From assembly GCF_000067165.1 (NCBI RefSeq), contig NC_010162.1:10466501-10530500 (forward strand): a stretch of DNA of 64,000 nucleotides. Reading direction: 5' to 3'. The DNA comes from Sorangium cellulosum So ce56. Lineage in GTDB: Bacteria; Myxococcota_A; Polyangia; Polyangiales; Polyangiaceae. The notes beneath the pieces were generated by a model, which had not been told where the DNA came from, made no database searches, and was given only the letters and a program-made list of their open reading frames with translations. A program made the position numbers and the translations under genes. Positions 23,210 through 31,711 of this stretch are shown here, piece by piece (positions within the stretch are counted from its first letter, which is position 1; the number at the start of each line of letters is the position of its first letter).

Positions 23210-25951
23210 TCACGGATCGTCCTCCACCCACAGCCGCGGCCCGTCGTCCCGCCCCGGCGCCTTCTGCCCGACCAGCACCGCCCCCACCCAGACCGCCTTC
23301 GCCGGCTCCCCCGTATCGCCCGGCTGCGGCCCCAGCAGCGACAGCCTCACCACCCGCTCCCCCGGCGAAAGGTCGTCGCCCAGCCGGATCACCGCGCGCC
23401 CCACCCCGTCCGTGCCGCGCTTCTCCGTCGCCGCCTCCCACAGCGTCGCGCGCGTCAGGTCGCCGCCCCGGCCCGCCAGCACGCCTTCCGGGATCGTCAC
23501 TCGCCGGAAGAACGCCGCCTCCCGCGACGCCGGCTTCGCTCCCTCGAGCCGGTACCGGATCCGGTAGTCCGCGTTCTCCCCGGGCGTCACCACGAACAGC
23601 ACCAGGTGCAGCGTCTCGCCCGCCTCCTGCTCGAACTCGTACGTCATCGGCCGGCCGCGCGTCAGCTCGAACACGTCGCGCCGGCGCACGATCGCCCCGC
23701 CGTTCGCCGGCGGCGCGTCCGTGTACGCCACCCCCGTCTCGCCCAGCCCCTCGACCTCGATCCGCCGCGCGCCCGCGGGCGCCGCCACCCGGAGCGACCC
23801 CGACAGCGCCACGATCGGCTCCTTCAGCGCCACCTCGCCGTCCACGCGCACCGCCACCTCCTTGCCCAGCGACGCGCGCGCGGCCCGGTAGATCACCGAC
23901 AGCCGCCCGGCCCGCGCCCCCGCCCCGTCCACCCGCACGTCCTTCGCCACGAGCAGCGGCGTCCACGCGTCACCCGGCGACGGCTCCCCCGCCGACTGCC
24001 ACGCCGGCATCAGCAGCCGACGGCGCACCGGCGCGTGCTCCGGGACGAGCACCCGCTCCGGCCGATCCGCGTTCGACCTCCCGCCCTCCCCCGCCCGCTC
24101 GATCCGCACCTGCTCGCGCAGATCCGAGAAGCGCTCCTTCCGCTCCAGATCGTCGAGGTTGAGCGCCCGCACGTCCGTCCACGTGCTCACGTCGAACGGC
24201 GCGTAGCGCCACGTCTCGTCCTCGGCCAGCGTGACCCGGTACGGCAGCCGGTACAGCGTCTCGTTCACGCCCGGCTCGATCGCGCGCAGCCGCAGGCGCG
24301 TCCTCGCGTCGCCCGTGATCTCGATCCGCTCCACCCCCGCCGGCGGCCGGAGGATCGCGAGCCGCGGCTCGGACGCGTCGAACCCCTCGTTCCACCACTC
24401 GAACCGCGATCGCGGGAGCGTCACCTTGAGCTCGGCCCGCTCCGACGGCCCAGGACCCCACCGCGCCACCACCGTCGCGTCGCCCTGGTTCGCGCCCCCG
24501 CTCGCGTCGATCTCGGTCCGGATCAGCAGCCCGAGGAGCTCTTGCCCGGGCGCCATCCGCGCGATCACCGGGTCGCTCGGATCCAGCGCCAGGTAGCGCA
24601 CGATCCGCACGTCCGGCGGCGTCTGCAGCCGCGCCGGAGCCGCCTCCGCTCGCGCCGCGGGCGGCTCCGCGGCAGTCCCCGGCGGGAGCGCCTCCGGCGC
24701 GGCGCCGGGGCCGCCCGCGCCCGCGGGCGAGGGCATCGCCGGGTGGACGATCTCGCCGATCTGCTGCATCGCCTGCGCCTCCGGCGCGCCGAACCGCACG
24801 CCGAAATCCGGGCCGACGCCGTCGATCACCACCGTCCGGATGTCCTCCCGCAGGAGCCGCACGGTGGCCCTCCCGAGCGGGCCGAGCTCGACGCTCGCGG
24901 ACCCGCTCGCGCCATCGGCGACCCGCACCGCGCGGCCCGGCGGGCCCTCGATGTCGAGCGACAGCGGGCCGCGGAAGTTCAGCGCGGCCGCGCGGCGCTC
25001 GCCGATCACGAACTCGGACGCGCCGCGCCCCTCGGCGCGCGGGTAAGGCATCCGGAACCGCCGCAAGAGAAGGCGCGACATGTCGTAGTCGATCCCCTCG
25101 CGGCCCCCCGCCTCGAGCCGCCGCGCCCAGCCACGGAGCAGCTCCTTGCGCGCCGGCTCCGGCAGGTCGGCGAAGCCGAGCGCCGACGTCCGGAGCCCGA
25201 GCTGCCGCCGCTCCTCCGCGTCGAGGCTCTGCTCGTAGACCGCGCGCGACGCCTCGCTGCGCTGGTAGCGCCCCTCCAGCCGGGACAGGATCGTCAGCTC
25301 GCTCGGCACGGGCGCGCCGTCGCCGCCGTCGCTCCCCGCCGCGGGCTTCGCCCGGAGCCGCACCTGCCCGCCCTGCGGGAGCACGTCGTGCGTGATGAGC
25401 AGCGTCGAGCGCGGATCCGTCACCGCGCCCCCGCCGCTCGCGAGCCGCGCCGCGTACTCGCCCTCGCCGAGCGGGCGATCCGGATCGCAGCTGACCCGGC
25501 TCTCCAGATCGATCGCGTGCCGCGCGACCTCCTCCCCGCGCTCGTTCACGAACGCCGCGACGAACCCGTACGGGTAACGCCGCGCCGAGTCGCAGGCGTC
25601 GGTCCTCACGCTCCCCCAGGTCGTCACCTCCACCGCGTCGATCTCGGCCGGGACCTTGATCACGAGGTCCCGCTCCGGCTCGATGTGGTAGGCGAGGATC
25701 TCGTCCTCGGCCGGCAGCGCGCTTCCCAGCGGCGGCGCGCTCGACAGCTGCGAGAGCGCGAACGCCGTCACCCCGAGCAGCGCCATCGCGATCAGCCACC
25801 GCGGGTTCAGCGCCCTGCGCGGCGCGCCGTCGCGGGCACGGAACCCCGCCGTCGCCAGGCGCGCCCGCGACGGCGGCCGCGCCGCCGCGCTCCCACGCGG
25901 CGCGGCCGCCTCGTGGCCCCCCGGCGCGCGGCGCTTCGCCGGGGCGGTCAC
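23210..25951 (-). CDS. Membrane-anchored exported protein, partner of the PgsC-like gene
   Basis: A 913-residue protein from GTG 25951, overlapping the stop of the upstream gene (GTGA). An Arg/Pro-rich cytoplasmic tail of about 50 residues precedes one membrane helix (RWLIAMALLGVTAFALSQL, residues 51-69). The remainder is predicted periplasmic and beta-rich. A coil at DAEERRQLGLRTSALGFADLPEPARKELLRGW is followed by several jelly-roll-like blocks (LSVIYRAARASLGKEVAVRVDG, PMTYEFEQEAGETLHLVLFVV, YRIRYRLEGAKP). No catalytic motif was recognised. The overlap with the doubled PgsC-like protein points to a joint role in making or exporting an extracellular polymer. Confidence 0.65.
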   Translation of the reverse strand: MTAPAKRRAPGGHEAAAPRGSAAARPPSRARLATAGFRARDGAPRRALNPRWLIAMALLGVTAFALSQLSSAPPLGSALPAEDEILAYHIEPERDLVIKVPAEIDAVEVTTWGSVRTDACDSARRYPYGFVAAFVNERGEEVARHAIDLESRVSCDPDRPLGEGEYAARLASGGGAVTDPRSTLLITHDVLPQGGQVRLRAKPAAGSDGGDGAPVPSELTILSRLEGRYQRSEASRAVYEQSLDAEERRQLGLRTSALGFADLPEPARKELLRGWARRLEAGGREGIDYDMSRLLLRRFRMPYPRAEGRGASEFVIGERRAAALNFRGPLSLDIEGPPGRAVRVADGASGSASVELGPLGRATVRLLREDIRTVVIDGVGPDFGVRFGAPEAQAMQQIGEIVHPAMPSPAGAGGPGAAPEALPPGTAAEPPAARAEAAPARLQTPPDVRIVRYLALDPSDPVIARMAPGQELLGLLIRTEIDASGGANQGDATVVARWGPGPSERAELKVTLPRSRFEWWNEGFDASEPRLAILRPPAGVERIEITGDARTRLRLRAIEPGVNETLYRLPYRVTLAEDETWRYAPFDVSTWTDVRALNLDDLERKERFSDLREQVRIERAGEGGRSNADRPERVLVPEHAPVRRRLLMPAWQSAGEPSPGDAWTPLLVAKDVRVDGAGARAGRLSVIYRAARASLGKEVAVRVDGEVALKEPIVALSGSLRVAAPAGARRIEVEGLGETGVAYTDAPPANGGAIVRRRDVFELTRGRPMTYEFEQEAGETLHLVLFVVTPGENADYRIRYRLEGAKPASREAAFFRRVTIPEGVLAGRGGDLTRATLWEAATEKRGTDGVGRAVIRLGDDLSPGERVVRLSLLGPQPGDTGEPAKAVWVGAVLVGQKAPGRDDGPRLWVEDDP

Positions 25952-28900
25952 GGGGCCCCCTGCTGCGGCGCCGCCCCGGGCCCGGCCGCCTCGACCCGGA
26001 GCGCGCTCGTGCCGACGGTGACCGCGCGCCGCAGCCGCGAACCGCCGGGCACGGCCGCGCCCGGCACCGCGACGAGCGCGCCGTCGATCGGCAGCAGCTG
26101 CGCCTCCCCCGGCCGCGCCGCGATGACCCACGGGCGCCCCGTGATCACGTCGCGCCCGATCTCCACATGGCACTGCGCCTCGCGCCGCGGCGCGGCCGGC
26201 GCGCTCCCGCGCAGCGCGGCCGCCGCCACGGCGCGCGCCGCGGCCGCCAGCCCTGCCCGAGGCGCCAACGCCACCGCTGCCCGCGACGCGTCCGACCCGG
26301 CCCGCGACGCGTCCGCCACCGCCGCCCGCGTCGCGTCCGCCTTCGCCGGCCCGGCCGTCGGCGCCGCCTGCGTCGCGAAGTGCGCCCTCAGGTAATACGG
26401 GTTCCGCTCGGTCGTGTAGCGCCGGAAGGGCTCCATCGCAGCGGAGAGATCGCACGCCGCTGTCACACCCCGGGTCGGGCAGAGCTCGTCCCCGCTCGCG
26501 CCTGCGCCGGCGCTCCCCGCGCACGACGCGAGCGCCTGAGCGCGCGCGGCCACGTCGAGCGGCTCGGGCGTCACGCCGAGCCGCGCGAGCCGCGCCTCGA
26601 GGCGCGTCTCCCCCTGCCCCGGCTCGACGAAGCGCCGGAGCTCGAAGAAGCGCCGGACCGCGCTGCCCATGTACACGATCGCGAACCGCCCCTCGGCGAA
26701 CCGCTTCGCGTAGGCCATCGCCATGTCCGTCGCGCCGCTGAACGGCACCTGCTCGCGCGTGCCGTCGAAGATCCCCACGCGCAGCTCGAGATCGCGCAGC
26801 GTCTCCAGCAGCGGCCCCGCGAACGTCGGTACGTGCCCCGGCCGCACGACCTCGTACCCGAACGAGACCACCGCGTCCCGCTCGTAGGTCCGATCCGCCT
26901 CGATCGCCTGCACCGACAGCGCGTTGCCGCCGTCCCCGACCCAGACCTCGTGCGCCCGCTGAAAGTAGCTGCGCAGCCCCTCGGCGCGCCGCACGTCGGC
27001 GGCCCCGCCCGGCTCCGCCGTGGGCACCGCCCCGGCGAGCAGCAGCGACTGCGCCGAGAGCGCGTCGGCGAGCGCGAGCCCCGCGCCGAACACCCCGATC
27101 TGCCACCGCGGCGCGGGCACCTCGACGAGCATCGCGCCCGTCAGCGGCGACCTGACCGCCTCCGTCGAGGGCGGCGCGGGCAAGATGGCGCTTGTCGACG
27201 CCGCAGGCGGCGACGCCGACGCATGCGCCAGCACGAGCCACGCCGGGTTCCCGCGCCGCTCCGGGCCGCCCTCGGCCGGCCCGGGCTCCGCGATGCCCCA
27301 CGCCGCCGGCGCCGCGTCGGTGCCGCCGATGCGCACCTCGCGGAAGCCGAGGCGCCCGAGGATCGCCCGCTCCCACGCGGTCGGCGGCGCCGCGCCGGAT
27401 GCGCCGCCGGGGCGCGTCGCCGCCGCGATCAGCCGCGGCGCCACCACGGCGTCGAACAGCCTGAGCTCCTCGAGCGACGGCGGGCGGAAGCGGCCCGGCT
27501 GGACCTCCGTCAAGGACACCATCCGCTTCGCGAGCTCCTCCTCCAGCGTCCCGGTCCAGCGCACGGCCTCCGGCGCGCCGAGCGAGCGCGCGCCGACCGC
27601 CTCGGCGACCTCGCGCGGCACGTGCAAGCGCGGCGCGTCGCCGAGGGGCGTGGACGGCTCCGCCGCCGGGCGGAACGTCATCGCCGTCTCGGCGCCGAGC
27701 CCCAGGCCGATCGACACGACGGGCAGCCCCGCCGGCGAGCCGACCACGCTGAGCTCCGGCCCGTCGCCGCCGCCCGGCTCGACGAGCAGCACCTGGGGGC
27801 TCTCCATCGCGTCGATCATCGCGGCCACGAACGCCTCGTCGTGGCGGCGGATCGCCCCGTGGCGCGACAGGAGCACGACCCCGGCCGCGTCGAGCAGCTC
27901 CGCGACCCGGAGCGCCACCGCCGGCAGCGCCGAGCCGAGCTCGGTGGGCGCGGCCAGCACCAGCCACTCGGGCGCGGACGTCGGGCTCCGGCCGACGCGC
28001 TTGCGGATCGCCGCCCGCGGCGCGCTCGGCGTGTCGTCCGGATCGTCGAACCGCGGGCTCAGCACGTACCACGGCCGCTCGCCGTCGCCCTCTCGCGCCA
28101 CCGACACCCGCGCGCGCTCCGCCGCGCCGAGCAGCTCGTCCGGCGGCCGCCCGTCGCGCAGCACGCCGCGCGCGAGCCGGTGGGCGATCCGCCGCGACTC
28201 GATGTCGGCGGCGATCGCGGCCGCCCTCGGGCGCGGGCCGGGCCGGGGCGCCGTGTCCGCCAGCACGAGCGACAGCGCGGCGCTCTCGATGCGCGGCAGC
28301 GGCCTCGCCGCGGCCGCGGGCGGCGGCGGCGCGCCGCCCCAGCCGAGCGCCACGAGCGCGTAACCGACGCCGTTGCCGACGAGGAACGCGGTGAACGACA
28401 CCTGGATCGTCGGCATGATCACGATGCCGACGTGCTCCTTGTTCCACATCTTCACGGCGAGCAGGCTCGGGAGCAGGTAACCGAAGCCGAAGTAGTCGAC
28501 CATCTGCAGCCCCGGCGCGTACCGCACCATGGCGAAGCCGATCGCCATCTTCACGAGGAAGCCGAGCACGTACACGAAGATCATCCGCCGCGGCCCCACG
28601 AGCAGCATCCGGGAGAACGGGCGGACCGAGGTGATCCAGCGCGAGAGGTAGAAGACGACCAGCGCCTCGATCGTCGTCGTGAGCAGCTTCGTCGGCTCGT
28701 ACCACGCCACGGCGAGCAGGCCGGGCACGAGGATGCCGTTGTAGTCCCACCCGTAGCGGACGTTGTTGCGCGCGCCGAGCAGCGCGCCGATGACGAGGAT
28801 GATGTGGGCCTTCGGCAGCTCGAGGAACTCGAGCGACAGGCTCTCGTTGAGCACCTGGAAGCGCGAGACCGAGAGGTTCGTCGTCCGGAGCAGCACGCCG

Positions 28901-29400
28901 AGCACGAGCGCCGTCAGCGCCGTGACGACCGCGAGCCGCGGCGCCGCGCGCAAGAAGCCGCTGTTCCAGAAGGCGTTCGCGATGAGCGGCACCAGCACGA
29001 GCCCGATGCTGTAGAGCTCCCGCGAGTGCACGAAGTCGTAGCGCGCCGAGACCTCGGGCACGACGAAGCCCTCGACGAAGAGCCGCACGATCACCGCGCC
29101 GACGATGAACAGGTAGAACCGCTCGCGCCCGAACGCCGTGGACCACGCGCCCGTCCGGGTGATCCAGCGGCCGATCAGCGCGACGAAGAGGTACGTCACG
29201 ATCGACTCCGCGACGATGAACACCGCGGTGACCGGGGCCGCGAAGAACACCGTCGCGAGGTAGCCGGGCACGACGAGCCCCGCGTACGTCCAGCCGAGCG
29301 TCTCGGTGAAGAACGTCCCGAAGACGAGGCCGATCAGGACCGCGGTGTGGAGGCTCCGATCGAGCCCGTTCGGTGGAAAGAGCGGCAGGTTCTCGAGCAT
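25948..29400 (-). CDS. Doubled PgsC/CapC-like membrane protein with large soluble C-terminus
   Basis: About 1,150 residues from ATG 29400 (the frame upstream is Pro/Arg-rich). The first 355 residues hold about ten hydrophobic helices and two PgsC/CapC-like signatures: TETLGWTYAGLVVPGYLA near residues 25-45 and YGWDYNGILVPGLLA near 215-230. This indicates a tandem duplication of the 150-residue poly-gamma-glutamate synthesis membrane subunit. The soluble 790 residues contain two alike units (WLVLAAPTELGSALPAVALRVAELL with LLSRHGA, and IGVFGAGLALADALSAQSLLLAGAV). These may be degenerate zinc-peptidase-like folds, but that is speculative. No PgsB-type Mur ligase or RimK-type ligase is near. The gene ends overlapping its partner (GTGA) and is 70 bases downstream of the sedolisin gene. 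Confidence 0.7.
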   Translation of the reverse strand: MLENLPLFPPNGLDRSLHTAVLIGLVFGTFFTETLGWTYAGLVVPGYLATVFFAAPVTAVFIVAESIVTYLFVALIGRWITRTGAWSTAFGRERFYLFIVGAVIVRLFVEGFVVPEVSARYDFVHSRELYSIGLVLVPLIANAFWNSGFLRAAPRLAVVTALTALVLGVLLRTTNLSVSRFQVLNESLSLEFLELPKAHIILVIGALLGARNNVRYGWDYNGILVPGLLAVAWYEPTKLLTTTIEALVVFYLSRWITSVRPFSRMLLVGPRRMIFVYVLGFLVKMAIGFAMVRYAPGLQMVDYFGFGYLLPSLLAVKMWNKEHVGIVIMPTIQVSFTAFLVGNGVGYALVALGWGGAPPPPAAAARPLPRIESAALSLVLADTAPRPGPRPRAAAIAADIESRRIAHRLARGVLRDGRPPDELLGAAERARVSVAREGDGERPWYVLSPRFDDPDDTPSAPRAAIRKRVGRSPTSAPEWLVLAAPTELGSALPAVALRVAELLDAAGVVLLSRHGAIRRHDEAFVAAMIDAMESPQVLLVEPGGGDGPELSVVGSPAGLPVVSIGLGLGAETAMTFRPAAEPSTPLGDAPRLHVPREVAEAVGARSLGAPEAVRWTGTLEEELAKRMVSLTEVQPGRFRPPSLEELRLFDAVVAPRLIAAATRPGGASGAAPPTAWERAILGRLGFREVRIGGTDAAPAAWGIAEPGPAEGGPERRGNPAWLVLAHASASPPAASTSAILPAPPSTEAVRSPLTGAMLVEVPAPRWQIGVFGAGLALADALSAQSLLLAGAVPTAEPGGAADVRRAEGLRSYFQRAHEVWVGDGGNALSVQAIEADRTYERDAVVSFGYEVVRPGHVPTFAGPLLETLRDLELRVGIFDGTREQVPFSGATDMAMAYAKRFAEGRFAIVYMGSAVRRFFELRRFVEPGQGETRLEARLARLGVTPEPLDVAARAQALASCAGSAGAGASGDELCPTRGVTAACDLSAAMEPFRRYTTERNPYYLRAHFATQAAPTAGPAKADATRAAVADASRAGSDASRAAVALAPRAGLAAAARAVAAAALRGSAPAAPRREAQCHVEIGRDVITGRPWVIAARPGEAQLLPIDGALVAVPGAAVPGGSRLRRAVTVGTSALRVEAAGPGAAPQQGAP

Positions 29401-29470
29401 GCGGCGGGGCGGCGGCGGCGGGGCGGGTCGGCGCGCGCCGCCGCCCGGCGCGGTTGCCAGGGCGGGCGCG

Positions 29471-31309
29471 CTACGGCAGCGTGGTGGCCAGGCCGATCGC
29501 GCTCGGCGCGCCCCAGCCCGTCGGGTAGTCCCAGCCGGGCCCCGCGGCAAAGAACTCCGTCTGGCCGCGCACGATGTCGCGGAACGTCGCCTGCACCGCG
29601 GGGGTCGTATAGAGGATCGAGTTGAGGAACCCGGCGCGCGGCAGGCCCTGCGCGGCGCGGTAGCTGTTCACCACGGCGATGAGCCCCGCGAACGCGGGCG
29701 CCGAGAACGATGTCCCCCCGTACGTCCGCCACTCGCCGAGGTAGTAGACCCAGTACGGCCTCGGCGAGGGCGCGGCGTGCATGGCGACGTCCGCGACCGC
29801 CCGCTTGCCGCCGGACCCCTCGACGACCCCGACCTGCCAGGAGGGGATCGGGAACGAGAGCGTCGGGCCGGAGCCGGAGCCGGACCAGGCGAGCTCGTCC
29901 TCGACCTCGCCGTCGTCGTCGAGCCAGAGCGACGTCCCGCCGACCCCGGTCACGTACGGGCTCGCCGAGGGCGTGTCGGTCTGCGCCGAGTCGCCGGTCG
30001 CCGCGACCACGGTGATCCCGAGCGCCGCGGCCATCTGCGCCGAGCGGTGGTACTGGAGCCGCACGGCCGGCGGCTCGGAGTCCTCGCGGTGGGCGAACGA
30101 GTCCGTGATGACCGACACCTCGCCGCGGCCGATGGCCTCGTTGAACGTGTAGACCATCGATGTGTTGCGCGCGTCGGGGCCCTGGTACACCACGAGGTCC
30201 GCGCCCGGCGCGAGGCCGCCCGACCACGCCACGTCGAGCGTCGACTCCACGTAGCGCGTCGCGACCGGCTCCATCGTCTGGACGACCTCGGGGTTCGCCC
30301 GCTCCACGCCGAGCGCCCGCCAGAACGACTGCAGGTCCTTGTACTTGAAGGTCGCGCCGATCGTGACCCCGAGCTTCACGCCCTCGCCGGTGAACCCGAG
30401 CTCGTAGAGATCGTCGACGTCGTACGCGCCCGCGATCAGCGCCGGGGTCAGCCCCCCCTCGACGCCGGCCGGCGGATCCGGCTCGATCTCCCCGGCCTCG
30501 CCCGGGAGCGCCCGGGTGCTCGCCGCGAGATCCGCGGTGATGATGCCGGTCGTGCGAACGGACACCCACGTCGGCACGGTGAGCTGGCCGAGGGAGCCGT
30601 AGACGTCGAAGGGCGGATTCCCCGCCTGAGGGTTCTCTCGCTCGAAGACCCGGAGCTCCGTGTCGAAGGCCTCGTTGAACTGGCTCACCGTGCCGGTGAA
30701 CTGGATCAGCAGCCGGTTCGTGGCCGTGAAGTTCACCTGCATCCCCTGCTCCTCGAGCCAGAGCTTCACGAGGTGCACGTCGCGCTCCCGCGGCGCGTAC
30801 GCCGCGATCCACTCGTCCCGGGTGAGATACTGGCGGAACCGCGGGCCCGTCGGGTCGTAGATCTCGGCGATCCGCTGCTCGAGCAGCCCCGAGTTGCGGA
30901 TGGGGAAGCCCATCAGCGCGCGGACCACCTCGTCGCCCCCGGCCACGCCCTTGTCGGTGTACACGCCCGGCAGCGGGCTCGGGATGCCGTCCGTGGCCTC
31001 GGTGGGCTCGCGCTCCTCCTCGGTGAAGTCGGGCAGCTCGTCCGGCAGCTCCTCCCCACCGGCGCCGCCCGCCCCACCGCCGCCGGCCTCGGCCGCGCCG
31101 CCGCCGCCGCTCCCGGCCGCGCCGCCGCCGCCGCTCCCGGTCGCGCTGCTGGCGCCCCCGCCGCCTCCCGCGCCCCCGCTGCCCGAAGAGTCTGCGATTT
31201 GCACATCCGACTCGCAGCCACAGCTGGAGGCCGAGAAGGCCACGCTGCTGACCAAGCTGAGCAGACCAAGGACGGGCGCGGCACGAAGCACAGGTGAAGC
31301 ACGGCGCAT
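29471..31309 (-). CDS. Sedolisin (S53 family) serine-carboxyl protease, lipoprotein-like
   Basis: 612 residues from ATG 31309. A signal sequence ends in a possible lipobox before Cys (VAFSASSC), followed by a long Gly/Ala/Ser linker (about residues 33-85). A pro-domain follows (DEWIAAYAPRERDVHLVKLWLEEQGMQVNF), as in kumamolisin-type zymogens. The catalytic Glu/Asp pair is in ESTLDVAWSGGLAPGADLVVY, the oxyanion Asp in ITDSF, the nucleophile in YGGTSFSAPAFAGL. The calcium site is DIVRGQTEFF to PGWDYPTGWG. S53 enzymes are acid-active endopeptidases; here it is likely displayed on the surface for predation or nutrient breakdown. The full set of catalytic residues argues for activity after cleavage of the pro-domain. 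Confidence 0.85.
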   Translation of the reverse strand: MRRASPVLRAAPVLGLLSLVSSVAFSASSCGCESDVQIADSSGSGGAGGGGGASSATGSGGGGAAGSGGGGAAEAGGGGAGGAGGEELPDELPDFTEEEREPTEATDGIPSPLPGVYTDKGVAGGDEVVRALMGFPIRNSGLLEQRIAEIYDPTGPRFRQYLTRDEWIAAYAPRERDVHLVKLWLEEQGMQVNFTATNRLLIQFTGTVSQFNEAFDTELRVFERENPQAGNPPFDVYGSLGQLTVPTWVSVRTTGIITADLAASTRALPGEAGEIEPDPPAGVEGGLTPALIAGAYDVDDLYELGFTGEGVKLGVTIGATFKYKDLQSFWRALGVERANPEVVQTMEPVATRYVESTLDVAWSGGLAPGADLVVYQGPDARNTSMVYTFNEAIGRGEVSVITDSFAHREDSEPPAVRLQYHRSAQMAAALGITVVAATGDSAQTDTPSASPYVTGVGGTSLWLDDDGEVEDELAWSGSGSGPTLSFPIPSWQVGVVEGSGGKRAVADVAMHAAPSPRPYWVYYLGEWRTYGGTSFSAPAFAGLIAVVNSYRAAQGLPRAGFLNSILYTTPAVQATFRDIVRGQTEFFAAGPGWDYPTGWGAPSAIGLATTLP

Positions 31310-31711
31310 ACGCACCAAGGATTCAAACCCCTTCCGACAGGCCGATCCAGCCGAATCGTCACAGCGCGCTGACGTCGCATCACACGTGCGCCGCCCGCAA
31401 CACAACGCGCGTCGGCGGAGCGTTGGGAGCACCACGTCGCACCCTGTCGCGAACCGCTACGCCGCGGAGCCGCGGCCAGGTCGGAGATCGCGGCGCCGCG
31501 TCCAGGTCGGAGATCGCGGCGCGCCGGAGGACGAGAGAGGCGGGCGCAACGGCTGCGCCTGGGGCCCCAGGGAGCGACCTTCTCGTCGCACAGCCGATGT
31601 TTTTGGCGCGGCGGCCCCGGGTGGACAATTGTATTGATTCGACCACGATGCGACGCTCAGGCTGCTCGGGGCGTCCCGCGACCCCCTCGATGGCCGCGGC
31701 CTTCAGCGATT
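31310..31711. other. 402-bp divergent intergenic region with short direct repeat
   Basis: It lies between the sedolisin gene (minus) and the CHASE2-like gene (plus) and should carry both promoters. The 20-base phrase CCAGGTCGGAGATCGCGGCG occurs at 31476 and 31502, a 26-bp period. No gene was recognised. Confidence 0.5.

Noticed and set aside
26167..29625. A 1,150-residue plus-strand frame opposite the PgsC-like gene
   Set aside because: It is Arg/His-rich without domains; the minus strand encodes clear membrane helices and PgsC motifs.
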